Assembly (NCBI RefSeq): GCF_900168055.1
Contig: NZ_FUYS01000013.1
Coordinates: 1 to 64,000, forward strand
Length of the DNA stretch: 64,000 bases
Direction of reading: 5' to 3'
Source of the DNA: Parapedobacter luteus
GTDB taxonomy: Bacteria; Bacteroidota; Bacteroidia; Sphingobacteriales; Sphingobacteriaceae
Under the pieces are notes generated by a model, which was not told where the DNA came from, did not search any database, and saw only the letters and a program-made list of their open reading frames with translations. Shown here in pieces: positions 8,192 to 16,631 of the stretch (the stretch's first letter is position 1; each line of letters opens with the position of its first letter). The position numbers and the translations under genes are program-made.

Positions 8192-8443
8192 ATGGACAAT
8201 AACGAACAAAAGAAAACACCCGTAGACCAAGATAAGCAGGAACGTGGAATCGCAGAGAATGAGCGGGCAAATTACAGTGGCTTCCCTGCGGACGAAGAAA
8301 ATCCGGACAAGGAAAAGGATGATCCAAGCATTCGTGAGACGGACGATGTAAAAAAAACCGACACCGGGGCAAGTGACCTCGCAGGCACGGCTTCCGGCAA
8401 TTTAGAACCTGACGATCTCCCGGATACGGACAACGACGAGTAG
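8192..8443 (+). CDS. Small acidic, hydrophilic, probably disordered protein
   Basis: 83 residues with no hydrophobic core and no signal peptide. It is dominated by Asp, Glu, Lys, Asn and Pro (for example DEENPDKEKDDPSIRETDD) with a strongly acidic C-terminus (DDLPDTDNDE). I do not recognise a family; the composition is that of an intrinsically disordered, stress- or desiccation-type hydrophilin, which is inference only. Support for its being real: a perfect SD at 8182-8190, coding composition over its whole length, and an upstream palindrome cluster that looks like an operator. It is monocistronic or loosely linked to the DMT transporter 41 nt downstream. Confidence 0.7.
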   Translation: MDNNEQKKTPVDQDKQERGIAENERANYSGFPADEENPDKEKDDPSIRETDDVKKTDTGASDLAGTASGNLEPDDLPDTDNDE

Positions 8444-8484
8444 TACCAATAAATATTTCCAATTATAGCCGGAAAACATGAGAT

Positions 8485-9381
8485 TTGCCAAAATTTTTAA
8501 CCTTGTATCCGGCATATTTGAAATGGCTACTATTGGGAATCCTTACGTTAACGTGGGGTAGTTCCTTCATTTTAATTAAACAAAGCCTTGGTGTGTATAC
8601 TCCCATCCAGGTTGGTGCGTTACGCCTGTGTGCAGCGGGAGTGGTTTTGGTTGTATTTGGTATCTTAAACTTTAAACATATTCCTAAAAAGTTGATGCCA
8701 TGGGTGATTGCCGGCGGCGGAATGGGCAATTTTATTCCTATGTTTCTGTTTCCGCTCGCGCAGGAAAAAGTCAGCAGCTCGACGGCTGGTATCTTGGACT
8801 CATTGGTTCCTATCTTCATCTTGCTATTTGGTTATCTATTTTTTGGAATAAAAAGCCGATTGACGCAAGTCATCGGTGCTGTGATTGGATTTGTGGGCGC
8901 GGCCATGCTCATGGGAGCAGAAGGCAATGAGGGCAGAAACGACATGTTCCACGCGTTTCTCATCGTGTTAGCTACCGCCTGCTATGGCCTGAATGGCCTC
9001 ATAATTAGTCGGTATTTATCCGGCATTCATTCCTTCAAGCTATCTGCTGTCGTCTTCACTATCTGGTTTGGTCCGTCATTGGTTATTTTGGGCTTTTCAG
9101 GGTTTTTCGGGCATTTCGAGGGCACATCGGTGCAATGGCAGGGATTGGGTTATGTAGCTGTTCTTGGATTGGTCGGTACGGCACTAGCGATGATGTTGTT
9201 CTATAAACTTTTGCAAATAACGTCTGCAATATTTGCTTCCATGGTCACTTACCTTATGCCTATTGTGGCGGTAATGTGGGGCGTGTTGGATGGTGAAGAA
9301 CTGGTCTGGGGCCACGCGGCAGGCGGAGCAATGATCCTTTTAGGGGTATATCTTATCCAGCGAAAACCCAAGGAGAGATAG
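8485..9381 (+). CDS. EamA/DMT-superfamily transporter
   Basis: 298 residues with about ten predicted membrane helices and two EamA repeats. The first begins LLLGILTLTWGSSFILIKQS (the WGSSF motif is typical), the second near YGLNGLIISRYLSGIHS. A conserved terminal stretch is SIFASMVTYLMPIVAVMWGV. It probably exports a small metabolite (amino acid, purine or drug-like compound); the substrate cannot be told from sequence. The start is TTG 8485: an in-frame TGA at 8479 rules out an earlier start, and the nearby ATG at 8478 is out of frame. It is convergent with the next gene. Confidence 0.88.
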   Translation: MPKFLTLYPAYLKWLLLGILTLTWGSSFILIKQSLGVYTPIQVGALRLCAAGVVLVVFGILNFKHIPKKLMPWVIAGGGMGNFIPMFLFPLAQEKVSSSTAGILDSLVPIFILLFGYLFFGIKSRLTQVIGAVIGFVGAAMLMGAEGNEGRNDMFHAFLIVLATACYGLNGLIISRYLSGIHSFKLSAVVFTIWFGPSLVILGFSGFFGHFEGTSVQWQGLGYVAVLGLVGTALAMMLFYKLLQITSAIFASMVTYLMPIVAVMWGVLDGEELVWGHAAGGAMILLGVYLIQRKPKER

Positions 9382-9390
9382 GTTTTGCAT

Positions 9391-9861
9391 TTAAAAACCG
9401 TATGCGAGCATTAGCTTGTCAAGTTGCTTCCATGTTTTGCCTTTCGAAAAATCAGCGGCTATGGCCGGGTCCAACCCTTCATAGAACAATTGATAAATGC
9501 CTAGCCGTTTGATACGTTTGCCAAGCTTAGTATTGCGTTTATTTTCTTCTGCGATCATGCCATAGTATAAAACAGTAAACCACAGCTCAACTTCTTCGCT
9601 ATCTTCGCCGTAACGTGCTGCTAATTTTTTAATCAACATCAAACAAACGGGATCAAGTTGATTCGACGTACGGTTATATATGGAAACGAAGTCGTTATAT
9701 ACTCGATCTGCGCCGTATTTACGTGCCCAAGCGAGCAATATCGAAAAGTACTCTCTATCTAATGGCGCATACCTATTGCCGTCAGCCCGTGTCAAAAACA
9801 CACACCATTCATCAATTCTACCCTTGCCAAACTCCAACGTATACTTGTTTTTCAGCTGCAT
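9391..9861 (-). CDS. Uncharacterised soluble protein
   Basis: 156 residues, no signal peptide or membrane helix, predicted mostly helical. Notable stretches are IDEWCVFLTRADGNRYAPLD near the N-terminus and VELWFTVLYYGMIAEENKR with a basic KLGKRIKRLG towards the C-terminus; the end is KTWKQLDKLMLAYGF. The basic central/C-terminal part could bind nucleic acid, but this is speculation. It looks like a conserved Bacteroidota protein without a known role. It lies 9 nt downstream of the GNAT gene and probably forms a two-gene unit with it. Confidence 0.75.
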   Translation of the reverse strand: MQLKNKYTLEFGKGRIDEWCVFLTRADGNRYAPLDREYFSILLAWARKYGADRVYNDFVSIYNRTSNQLDPVCLMLIKKLAARYGEDSEEVELWFTVLYYGMIAEENKRNTKLGKRIKRLGIYQLFYEGLDPAIAADFSKGKTWKQLDKLMLAYGF

Positions 9862-9870
9862 GTTCTTCGT

Positions 9871-10371
9871 TTAATCACAATGGTGCCAAGTCATCTTACG
9901 AATGTTATAAGTTCTCCCTAAAGCATGCAGAACAAACCGCTCGTCCGGGCTGAATACGAAACCTACTTTTTCATAACACCGTATTGCGGCCGTGTTTTCA
10001 TCCCACACATTCAAATCTACACTATGGCAATAGTACAGCCGCCGGCATTCTTCCAGTAACGCCGCCACAAATTTGCTTCCTAACCCCAAACCACGCATTG
10101 AAATTTCGCCTACAAGTATACGACCAAGCCTTGGGTGTCCGCTTTCCTGAGGTATGATTTCGCCGAAGGCAAATGGGGTATCCTCCAACATCGCGACATA
10201 GAACCGCCTGGTGGGATACATGGACTGATACGCGGTAAGCTGATTAAGTGTAAGCGGATATTCAAATTCGGTACCTGCAAATTGTACCAGCAATTCGGCC
10301 GAGGTCACCCATCTTTTCAACCAAGAAAAGTCTGCTTCGTCGAACAGCCTTAGGATCGGTGTTGATTTCAT
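9871..10371 (-). CDS. GNAT-family N-acetyltransferase
   Basis: 166 residues with one GNAT fold. The acetyl-CoA binding motif A is seen as RILVGEISMRGLGLGSKFVA, followed by the helix ALLEECRRLYYCHSVDLNVW and the motif B region NTAAIRCYEKVGFVFSPDE, all standard for the RimI-like subfamily. The acceptor (protein N-terminus, amine or antibiotic) is unknown. It is transcribed leftwards with the uncharacterised gene 9 nt downstream and is divergent from the gene at 10575. No terminator or unusual start signal is visible. Confidence 0.88.
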   Translation of the reverse strand: MKSTPILRLFDEADFSWLKRWVTSAELLVQFAGTEFEYPLTLNQLTAYQSMYPTRRFYVAMLEDTPFAFGEIIPQESGHPRLGRILVGEISMRGLGLGSKFVAALLEECRRLYYCHSVDLNVWDENTAAIRCYEKVGFVFSPDERFVLHALGRTYNIRKMTWHHCD

Positions 10372-10574
10372 ACCGGACGCTTGATTTAAAACACAAATCT
10401 AAAGAAACTTCGTGTAAGGATGTAAAATTTTAGAGGCATCGCCAAAGACAGGCTTATATACGGCCGTACCGATAGTACCGAAGCAAACGGGGCAGGGAAC
10501 CGATTCCAACATAAAGAGAAACCAAACCTTTTTCACTATTTACCGTTCTTAAAAAAAAGCATTTGTTCATCGAA

Positions 10575-10901
10575 ATGAAAAAACAGGAAACAAACTCGGA
10601 GGAATATTTCTTCGCTCAGCCGTTACAAGTTCCGGCCAATTACGATCGGGATGACCGTATCGATCGGCAGGTCGTGTTTTCGCTGGCCGATCTGGGTGAA
10701 GGTACCGCAGAGGAAGTGGCCAAACACTGGGCGTCTTTGGATGGAAGTCTATCCACTGATTTTTGCCTGGAGCAAAGCAAACGTATACTCACGGCGCTTT
10801 ATGAAAAGGGTTTGATCAATGGCATAGGTAGTGAGCGTTCGCGTCGTTTTAATCTCGCCAAGGTGACAAGGCCACACAGCGGGAGGGTGGACGACATCTA
10901 A
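10575..10901 (+). CDS. Small uncharacterised protein, winged-helix-like
   Basis: 108 residues from ATG 10575; an in-frame TTG at 10563 would add four residues. After a ~25-residue tail the sequence FSLADLGEGTAEEVAKHWAS, SLSTDFCLEQSKRILTALYEKGLI and SERSRRFNLAKV resembles a winged helix: a helix, a second helix, a recognition-type helix with EQSKRIL, then a short basic wing. It could be a small DNA-binding or protein-interaction module. No family is recognised with confidence. It stands alone between a divergent GNAT gene and the end of PUL 1. The 200-bp region upstream shows no clear TAnnTTTG promoter. Confidence 0.6.
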   Translation: MKKQETNSEEYFFAQPLQVPANYDRDDRIDRQVVFSLADLGEGTAEEVAKHWASLDGSLSTDFCLEQSKRILTALYEKGLINGIGSERSRRFNLAKVTRPHSGRVDDI

Positions 10902-11031
10902 AACAGATACCGTCCTACCAAATAGTATACACAAATTTGTAATACGTTAGCGTATCGAGCGCCGGGCTCATGGTTTGTGAAGTATGCCGGGCACGTTATT
11001 GCATTGACAGCTGCTAGCTGCCGTAACAGCC

Positions 11032-12792
11032 TTATTGCCCCTCTGCCCTGAATTGATAGTCTATCACCACGCCATCAGCAAGCAATTTACCATCCTTTTG
11101 CTGGATGGTCGCTCCAGCAGGAACGGCTACCAGCACCGCCGCACCCTTCGGCGTAAGTGACAGGCCTGCAGTGCCCGACACTCCACGTGTGACAAACCGG
11201 CCTTGCACGGCATCATACAGGTCTACGTGGCCACCAGTAGACGGAATGTTTACCGTGACTTCCTTTACTTCGTCATAGGGGTTGTAATAAAGGTAACTGG
11301 GGTAAGCCTTGTCCCGGAAAAAATCGGTCGCCAGCAAATCAAGCTGTAAAATACCGGATACATCCGTATGCCGGATGATGCTTCCAAATATCCCGACATG
11401 GGCACTTCCGTAAACGCTAAACTGCGACACCTCAGGGTTTTCACCCGGCACCCAATTAGGGCCATCGCCTTGCGCAACGGGTGCAGGAATGTCTTTATAA
11501 CGGTCAAAAGTGGATTCCTTAACCAATCCCTCATAACCGATGACGCCTTTTGTCGCCTCAGCAAGCTGGGGTATTGTCTGGTGTTTTGCAGGTATATACT
11601 GCGGATAAAACAATCGCGACGCATTGGCAGCGTGCAGCATCCATTTGCCAATAGCGGTGGCATACGACTGATCATAACGGACTAGCGGCACCAAGGGAAT
11701 GGCCGTATCAAATGTATTCATCAGAAAACCATAGCCCCCATGGTCTACGGTGCTGCCCACAATACCTGAAATATCAAAGCCATTCCACTGGCCTACTAAC
11801 ACGCCCCACCCTTGACGGCACACCGAGGTGCCGCTAAATGTCCAATCGAGAATTTTGCCTACGTTGAACTGCGTGCCAGCTTCGGCATTCATACGTGCAG
11901 CGGTATAAGCGCCATAGGGCATCAGGATTTCGTAAAAGCGATTTTCAGTTTGCGACTCAAGGGCCTGTTGCGCACGCTTTGCTGCCTGAAGATAGCGCTC
12001 GTCACCGAACTTCCGATAGGCAGCATAAAGCACCCAAGCATGGCCAGCGGCTGCATCTTCCTGGGCGCAGATCCAATTGGTCTGAGGTGTAAGCTTGGCA
12101 TAGTCAAAAAAAGTATGGCTGTAATTGCCGGCCAGCACTGAGTCTGCCTTATAGAATTGTTCAGCCACCTGCCGAGCAAGGGTATCGAAGCCTGGCTCAT
12201 CCGGATATCGGTCATAGATCGCATAAAACAGCACATTGGGATATACATCGTACCACCAGTCGCGGCCATAGCCGCCACCTAACAGCGCCACTTCCGGTGC
12301 TGTGTTGTTCATCATAATATTCCAACCGGTCTCACGATTAAAGTAATTTTTCAGCATACTTACATAATTGAGCCCATCCTGATTACTCTTGTCAATACCT
12401 ATCAGCGTGGCCCCAAGTACGCCGCCCATAGTGGCCAGCGATTCGTGAAACATCCCTTGGTGGGCATGCGCCCCCTGCCTGACATCGCCCATGGCTGTAT
12501 AAAGCCCAATTACCGGTTGATCAAAATTCCGACCGGTGCTGTCCCACCAAACCAGTGGCCAGTATGGGTCCGCTGCGGCGAAATCATAGACCGTGCTGTC
12601 GTAAGCCTTCGCCAATCGGTACCAATCAATGATCTGGAGAGGCTGTGGCACAGCAGCCATGGAGTCCACTTGCGCAATGCGCTGTTGCACAGCCGGAATA
12701 CCTTGAATATCGGATTGGTGCTTACAAGAAAACAGCAGTAAGCCAATAACGGCTATATAACAGGCGTATCTGTACATAATCGATTTATTCAT
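11032..12792 (-). CDS. Lipoprotein with helical-barrel glycosidase-like architecture, PUL 1 member
   Basis: 586 residues from ATG 12792, which overlaps the transporter stop by 8 nt; ATG 12777 is an alternative and both keep the lipoprotein signal (YIAVIGLLLFSC, Cys as lipid site). The body shows repeated helix pairs as in (alpha/alpha) toroid glycosidases: AHAHQGMFHESLATMGGVLG, GRDWWYDVYPNVLFYAIYDR, CAQEDAAAGHAWVLYAAYRK followed by FGDERYLQAAKRAQQAL. The last ~100 residues are beta-rich (VKEVTVNIPSTGGHVDLYDA). I cannot place it in a CAZy family; candidate acid residues include Glu/Asp in AQEDAAAGH and GRDWWYD. It is the last gene of the PUL, so a periplasmic or surface glycoside hydrolase/lyase supplying the importer is likely. 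Confidence 0.6.
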   Translation of the reverse strand: MNKSIMYRYACYIAVIGLLLFSCKHQSDIQGIPAVQQRIAQVDSMAAVPQPLQIIDWYRLAKAYDSTVYDFAAADPYWPLVWWDSTGRNFDQPVIGLYTAMGDVRQGAHAHQGMFHESLATMGGVLGATLIGIDKSNQDGLNYVSMLKNYFNRETGWNIMMNNTAPEVALLGGGYGRDWWYDVYPNVLFYAIYDRYPDEPGFDTLARQVAEQFYKADSVLAGNYSHTFFDYAKLTPQTNWICAQEDAAAGHAWVLYAAYRKFGDERYLQAAKRAQQALESQTENRFYEILMPYGAYTAARMNAEAGTQFNVGKILDWTFSGTSVCRQGWGVLVGQWNGFDISGIVGSTVDHGGYGFLMNTFDTAIPLVPLVRYDQSYATAIGKWMLHAANASRLFYPQYIPAKHQTIPQLAEATKGVIGYEGLVKESTFDRYKDIPAPVAQGDGPNWVPGENPEVSQFSVYGSAHVGIFGSIIRHTDVSGILQLDLLATDFFRDKAYPSYLYYNPYDEVKEVTVNIPSTGGHVDLYDAVQGRFVTRGVSGTAGLSLTPKGAAVLVAVPAGATIQQKDGKLLADGVVIDYQFRAEGQ

Positions 12793-14041
12793 GAGTTGAT
12801 AATTGTTTACGGAGCTGGGCATTGCCTTTCAGCAACTGCTTAGCTACAAAAATAGAGCATAATTGTAACAAGGCGATCAAAATGATGGCATACCGTAGAG
12901 CGGCTTCCTCACTGAAATACCATGCCAGCAAGATAAAGGTGAAGGCCCCTATGAAGCGTCCGATATACAAACCAGCCTCGTGATTGAGAATATAAGCAAA
13001 TTCACTACGGTTTTCGATTCGCTTGACAATATCAATGACGCTGAACTGGATGGGGAAATAGGCGAGATCGAGCAATGGCTTGGCAATAAGAAGGAACAGC
13101 ATAAACAGCAACACACCAAATGCGTTATACATGATTCCGTTGATTATAGCCGCCAGCGCAAAGCAGACCAGGCCAAACGCGAATATAGCCAGCCGGTGTG
13201 AAGGCTGAGCACGCCGCCCCAATACATACATGATGATGGCGGCCACAACGGCCCCCGCAGATTGCACGGTTCCCAGTGCACCCTCCTGCCCTACAAGCCG
13301 CATGATGAGCATCGCTGGTGCCGTGACAAGAAATCCTTGGGCAAGCCCCTTAAGCGCTGCTAAGATGAGTAACCTATTCCACTGCGGATGAAACCTGAAA
13401 TAAATAAACCGTCGTTGAACGGGATTGGCAAATGTGCCGCGGAAACACATGACCGAGGCCAATACGGTAGTGACAAACACGGCACCAGTAACTATACGGT
13501 AGGCCACATTGGCCTCACCCCCGGAAAGCCCAACAAATTCGATAAACCAACCGATACCCACAGGCACCAGTACGGCTATTATCGTGTAGAAAAAAGTCTC
13601 AAGACCATAATAGTAGTTACGATTACCATCATGAGTAATCGCCAGCGCAAGGTAATCACGGTTTGCCCAGTAAAACCCAAAGGACATACCCATTGTAAGG
13701 CCAGCTATAGCGATACCGGCTAGGTCAAGCGTTTTTAGTGACATCATGATGGTCATTGAAACGGCGCTGAGCATCATTCCCACAGAATAAAGCGTCTTGA
13801 TATTAAAACGGTTAAGCAGGTAACCATTAAGCAAGAAGGTGAGCGGAATGCCCGTATAAATCGTTAGCTGGTATACCACCACTTTAACTGGGTCATTGGA
13901 ATTCCGCATTACATAAGCGGCCACGAAAATATCAATCACCGGTAGCACGAATGCATAAATAAGGTTAGTAAGCACCAACACTCGAAAATTGAGCGGCTGC
14001 TGCCGGAAATGGGCTACTTCTGCCCTAAGTTTTTTTAACAT
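12785..14041 (-). CDS. MFS transporter, PUL 1 sugar importer
   Basis: 418 residues with about 12 hydrophobic helices (for example VLVLTNLIYAFVLPVIDIFV and FGVLLFMLFLLIAKPLLDLA). The start at ATG 14041 (MLKKLRAEVAH) follows the GH130 stop by 19 nt. The frame stays open a further 160 codons upstream, but that stretch lies antiparallel in phase inside the GH130 gene and has no transporter character. A likely inner-membrane importer that brings the oligosaccharide released outside to the cytoplasmic GH130 enzyme. GH130-MFS pairs are common in mannan and N-glycan loci of Bacteroidota. Substrate inferred from context only. Confidence 0.85.
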   Translation of the reverse strand: MLKKLRAEVAHFRQQPLNFRVLVLTNLIYAFVLPVIDIFVAAYVMRNSNDPVKVVVYQLTIYTGIPLTFLLNGYLLNRFNIKTLYSVGMMLSAVSMTIMMSLKTLDLAGIAIAGLTMGMSFGFYWANRDYLALAITHDGNRNYYYGLETFFYTIIAVLVPVGIGWFIEFVGLSGGEANVAYRIVTGAVFVTTVLASVMCFRGTFANPVQRRFIYFRFHPQWNRLLILAALKGLAQGFLVTAPAMLIMRLVGQEGALGTVQSAGAVVAAIIMYVLGRRAQPSHRLAIFAFGLVCFALAAIINGIMYNAFGVLLFMLFLLIAKPLLDLAYFPIQFSVIDIVKRIENRSEFAYILNHEAGLYIGRFIGAFTFILLAWYFSEEAALRYAIILIALLQLCSIFVAKQLLKGNAQLRKQLSTHE

Positions 14042-14060
14042 GAATGTCTGTATTGGGTCG

Positions 14061-15110
14061 TCAAAGCTGTGATAAGATTTCACGGATGGAGAAGCTGGCA
14101 CCGCAAACATGCTCGTCTGCCGCTCCATAATAGATCGTGAGCCTGTCGCCATCCACCACATGGCCGTTTGTAAACACCACATGCCCAAAAAAGCCAGTAG
14201 TTTCATATGGAGCCGTGGGTTCCATAATGGGGTGCTCGGTGCGGCCAATGACCGTGGAAGGGTCTTCCAGATCGAGCAACAGCGCCCCAAGGCAATACCG
14301 ATGATTGGCATCAGCACCGTGATAGATAGCCAGCCAGCCCCGATCGGTGCGGATGGGAGCCGCCCCAGCACCGACCCGTTGGCTATCCCAATATCCGCTA
14401 CGCGTGCGAGCCAGCAGCCGGTGGCCACCCCAATGGATACCATCGGGTGAGCTAGCCAACCAGATGTAATTACCTCCAATGTCCACACTGCTGGGGCGAT
14501 GGAAGGCATAATACCGTCCGCCAATTTTTTCTTCGAAAATCGCGCAGTCTTTATTGTGAGGTGGAAAAATTAGCCCGTGGCGGTGAAACGAGCGCCAATC
14601 GCGCGTGGTACGTAGTCCCACGGACACACCATTGGGTGATACAGCGGTAAAAGTGAGGTAGTATTCATCGGCAAGCTGGCTCACGCGGCAGTCCTCTATA
14701 CCGAAGGTCTCGTACACACCCTGCCCCCAAAGCGGCCCATAGCCGGGCTCTTCCTTAAAATGGATACCGTCTTCACTACTCAATAAACGTAGGTGCGACA
14801 ATGTAGTCAGGTAGTCGGTGCCACGGAAGTTAATGACGCGCGGGTCAGCAGCGTCCAGTTCTGGGTCTGCTTCATCGAGTTTAATAATCTCCATATCACC
14901 GTTAGGCTTTAGCACGGGGAAGGAGATGATACCGGCTTGCTGCGGAGGCCGCTCAGCTACCCGCACGACCAGCCAGATTTTGCCGCCGTACCGGAATACA
15001 CCAGGGTTGAGCAAGCAGGCAATCTCCAGCCCCGCCATGGAGGGCTGGAGGTCCGCCGGCGACAGCAGGGGATTTTGTTCAAATCGGTTGGAAATGTCGT
15101 ATGTCTGCAT
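14061..15110 (-). CDS. GH130 beta-mannoside phosphorylase/hydrolase
   Basis: 349 residues from ATG 15110 (an in-frame TTG at 15119 overlaps the SusD stop). A five-bladed propeller glycosidase of family GH130, recognised by VRVAERP, DPRVINFRGTDYL (Asp89), TFGIEDCRVS (Asp140 is the expected proton donor; the usual Pro after Asp is Cys here), NKDCAIFEEKIGGRYYAFHR and AIYHGAD. There is no signal peptide, so it is cytoplasmic. Family knowledge: GH130 enzymes use phosphate to split beta-mannosides into mannose 1-phosphate plus a shorter sugar, or in some subgroups hydrolyse beta-1,2-mannosides. Placed between susD and the importer. Phosphorylase versus hydrolase cannot be decided by eye. Confidence 0.9.
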   Translation of the reverse strand: MQTYDISNRFEQNPLLSPADLQPSMAGLEIACLLNPGVFRYGGKIWLVVRVAERPPQQAGIISFPVLKPNGDMEIIKLDEADPELDAADPRVINFRGTDYLTTLSHLRLLSSEDGIHFKEEPGYGPLWGQGVYETFGIEDCRVSQLADEYYLTFTAVSPNGVSVGLRTTRDWRSFHRHGLIFPPHNKDCAIFEEKIGGRYYAFHRPSSVDIGGNYIWLASSPDGIHWGGHRLLARTRSGYWDSQRVGAGAAPIRTDRGWLAIYHGADANHRYCLGALLLDLEDPSTVIGRTEHPIMEPTAPYETTGFFGHVVFTNGHVVDGDRLTIYYGAADEHVCGASFSIREILSQL

Positions 15111-15115
15111 ATTGA

Positions 15116-16609
15116 TCAATAACCTTCGTTTTGTACAATGGTTCCGCCAGATTTATCTACTTCATTCTGAGGAATGGGATATAGGTAATTGTACGGTCTG
15201 AAATTTTTGCCAAGGGCCGAGAGTACCTCTTCGGCCAATTGCCAGCGGCGCAGGTCGCTTAGCCGGTGCGACTCAAAGCCAAGTTCTACCCGGCGTTCAT
15301 GGATAAGCCATTGCTTGATTTGTGCCGGATCAGTCACAGCCGTACTACGGGCGGGCAACGTACCTGCGGGCGCTTGGCCCCCATCGATTGTCGGCGTGGT
15401 ACGCGCGCGTGCGCGCACTTCATTGATAATGGATATGGACGCTGGATAGTTGCCCAATTCGTTGAGGGCTTCGGCTTTCCAGAGTAAAATATCGGCCCAA
15501 CGTATGAAAATCCGGTTGTTAGGAGCATCCTCGTTGCCTTTGTTTCCGCCATTGGTGGCACCTAGTAGTTTATAAATGTTTTGGTTTTCGGTGTCCACGG
15601 TATAAGCGAGCCGCGGGTCGTTTGGCTCAAATTCGGCTAAGAAATCTGCCGATGGCGCCACAAAGCCCCAACCCATCAATGCTGTGAGGCCGTTGCCCCG
15701 GCGCGGCACCACGCCCTGCCGATGATCGTAGGCAAAGACAACTTCATTTTCGGCAAATTCCTTGCCCACGTCGAAGTTATCAAAATAATTAGCATTGAGG
15801 TGATAATACCCGAGTTGCTCAAGTTCAGCTACCTTGTCTACGACCTGCTGCCACCGTCCATTGTAAAGGGCTACTTTGGCCTGCAAGGCCAGCACCGCTC
15901 CCTGCGATACGCGCCACGGAGCGTTTGCATCTGCATATTTACCAGCGGGCAGCAACCCTTCCGCATTGACCAAATCCGTCTGTATCTGCTGCCAGATCTC
16001 TTCTTTGGGCACACGCTTGGCAGCTTCGTAGATTTCATTAAAATCAGTAAATGGCTGGAGCAGCAACGGCGCGTCCCCGAAGTTGACTACCAAATCGAAA
16101 TAGTTGAAGGCCCTGAGGAAATACAGTTCACCTAAAAGCCGGTTTCGCAGCGCGGCATCCATACCTATCTGTGCCATGAGTTCTTGGTTTTCTAACTGCG
16201 CAATGGCACGATTGGCCCTCGTGATACCCTCAAATGCATATGCCCACGTACCGTTGAAGGCCGGGTTCTGCGCGGTAAAATTAAAAGAACTCACCTCATC
16301 CATCCATGCCTGGTCCCCGTCCGGCGCCCATTTTTTCAACATGTCGCCAGAAGCGATGTCTTCAATGATAAAATCGTTGCGGATGACAAGCCCGTCGTTC
16401 CAAGCCCAATCGCCCAACAGGTTAAGCGTACTTGAAAGCGGCACATAGGCTGCATCGGCTAATGCGGTTACTGTCGTAACAGACGGATCGGTTGTAATCA
16501 TGTCCTCGTTTATCTGCCCAATAGGCGGACGGTCGAGATATTTATCGCAGCTACTAAGCACTACGACCATACAGGCCGTGGCAATGCGTATAGGGAATGT
16601 CAGTTTCAT
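15116..16609 (-). CDS. SusD/RagB-family glycan-binding lipoprotein (PUL 1)
   Basis: 497 residues. Lipoprotein signal with lipobox LSSC (Cys20). The N-terminal KYLDRPPIGQINEDMITTDP and the helical TPR-like body (LLGELYFLRAFNYFDLVVNF) are typical, and the C-terminus RRVELGFESHRLSDLRRWQL followed by YNYLYPIPQNEVDKSGG is the SusD signature. It caps the SusC pore on the cell surface and hands over glycan. It lies 22 nt after the SusC stop. Confidence 0.95.
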   Translation of the reverse strand: MKLTFPIRIATACMVVVLSSCDKYLDRPPIGQINEDMITTDPSVTTVTALADAAYVPLSSTLNLLGDWAWNDGLVIRNDFIIEDIASGDMLKKWAPDGDQAWMDEVSSFNFTAQNPAFNGTWAYAFEGITRANRAIAQLENQELMAQIGMDAALRNRLLGELYFLRAFNYFDLVVNFGDAPLLLQPFTDFNEIYEAAKRVPKEEIWQQIQTDLVNAEGLLPAGKYADANAPWRVSQGAVLALQAKVALYNGRWQQVVDKVAELEQLGYYHLNANYFDNFDVGKEFAENEVVFAYDHRQGVVPRRGNGLTALMGWGFVAPSADFLAEFEPNDPRLAYTVDTENQNIYKLLGATNGGNKGNEDAPNNRIFIRWADILLWKAEALNELGNYPASISIINEVRARARTTPTIDGGQAPAGTLPARSTAVTDPAQIKQWLIHERRVELGFESHRLSDLRRWQLAEEVLSALGKNFRPYNYLYPIPQNEVDKSGGTIVQNEGY

Positions 16610-16631
16610 TTTCTTCTGCCTTTAGAATTCG

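Noticed and set aside
10962-10994. Direct 7-base repeat GCCGGGC and small dyads near the end of PUL 1 (also CAGCT-GCT-AGCTG around 11009).
   Set aside because: Short, GC-rich, without a T-run; expected by chance at this level.
14042-14524. Open frame extending the MFS gene 160 codons upstream on the minus strand.
   Set aside because: It runs inside the GH130 gene in another frame and has no transporter or signal character; a good ATG with MLKKLRAEVAH lies at 14041.
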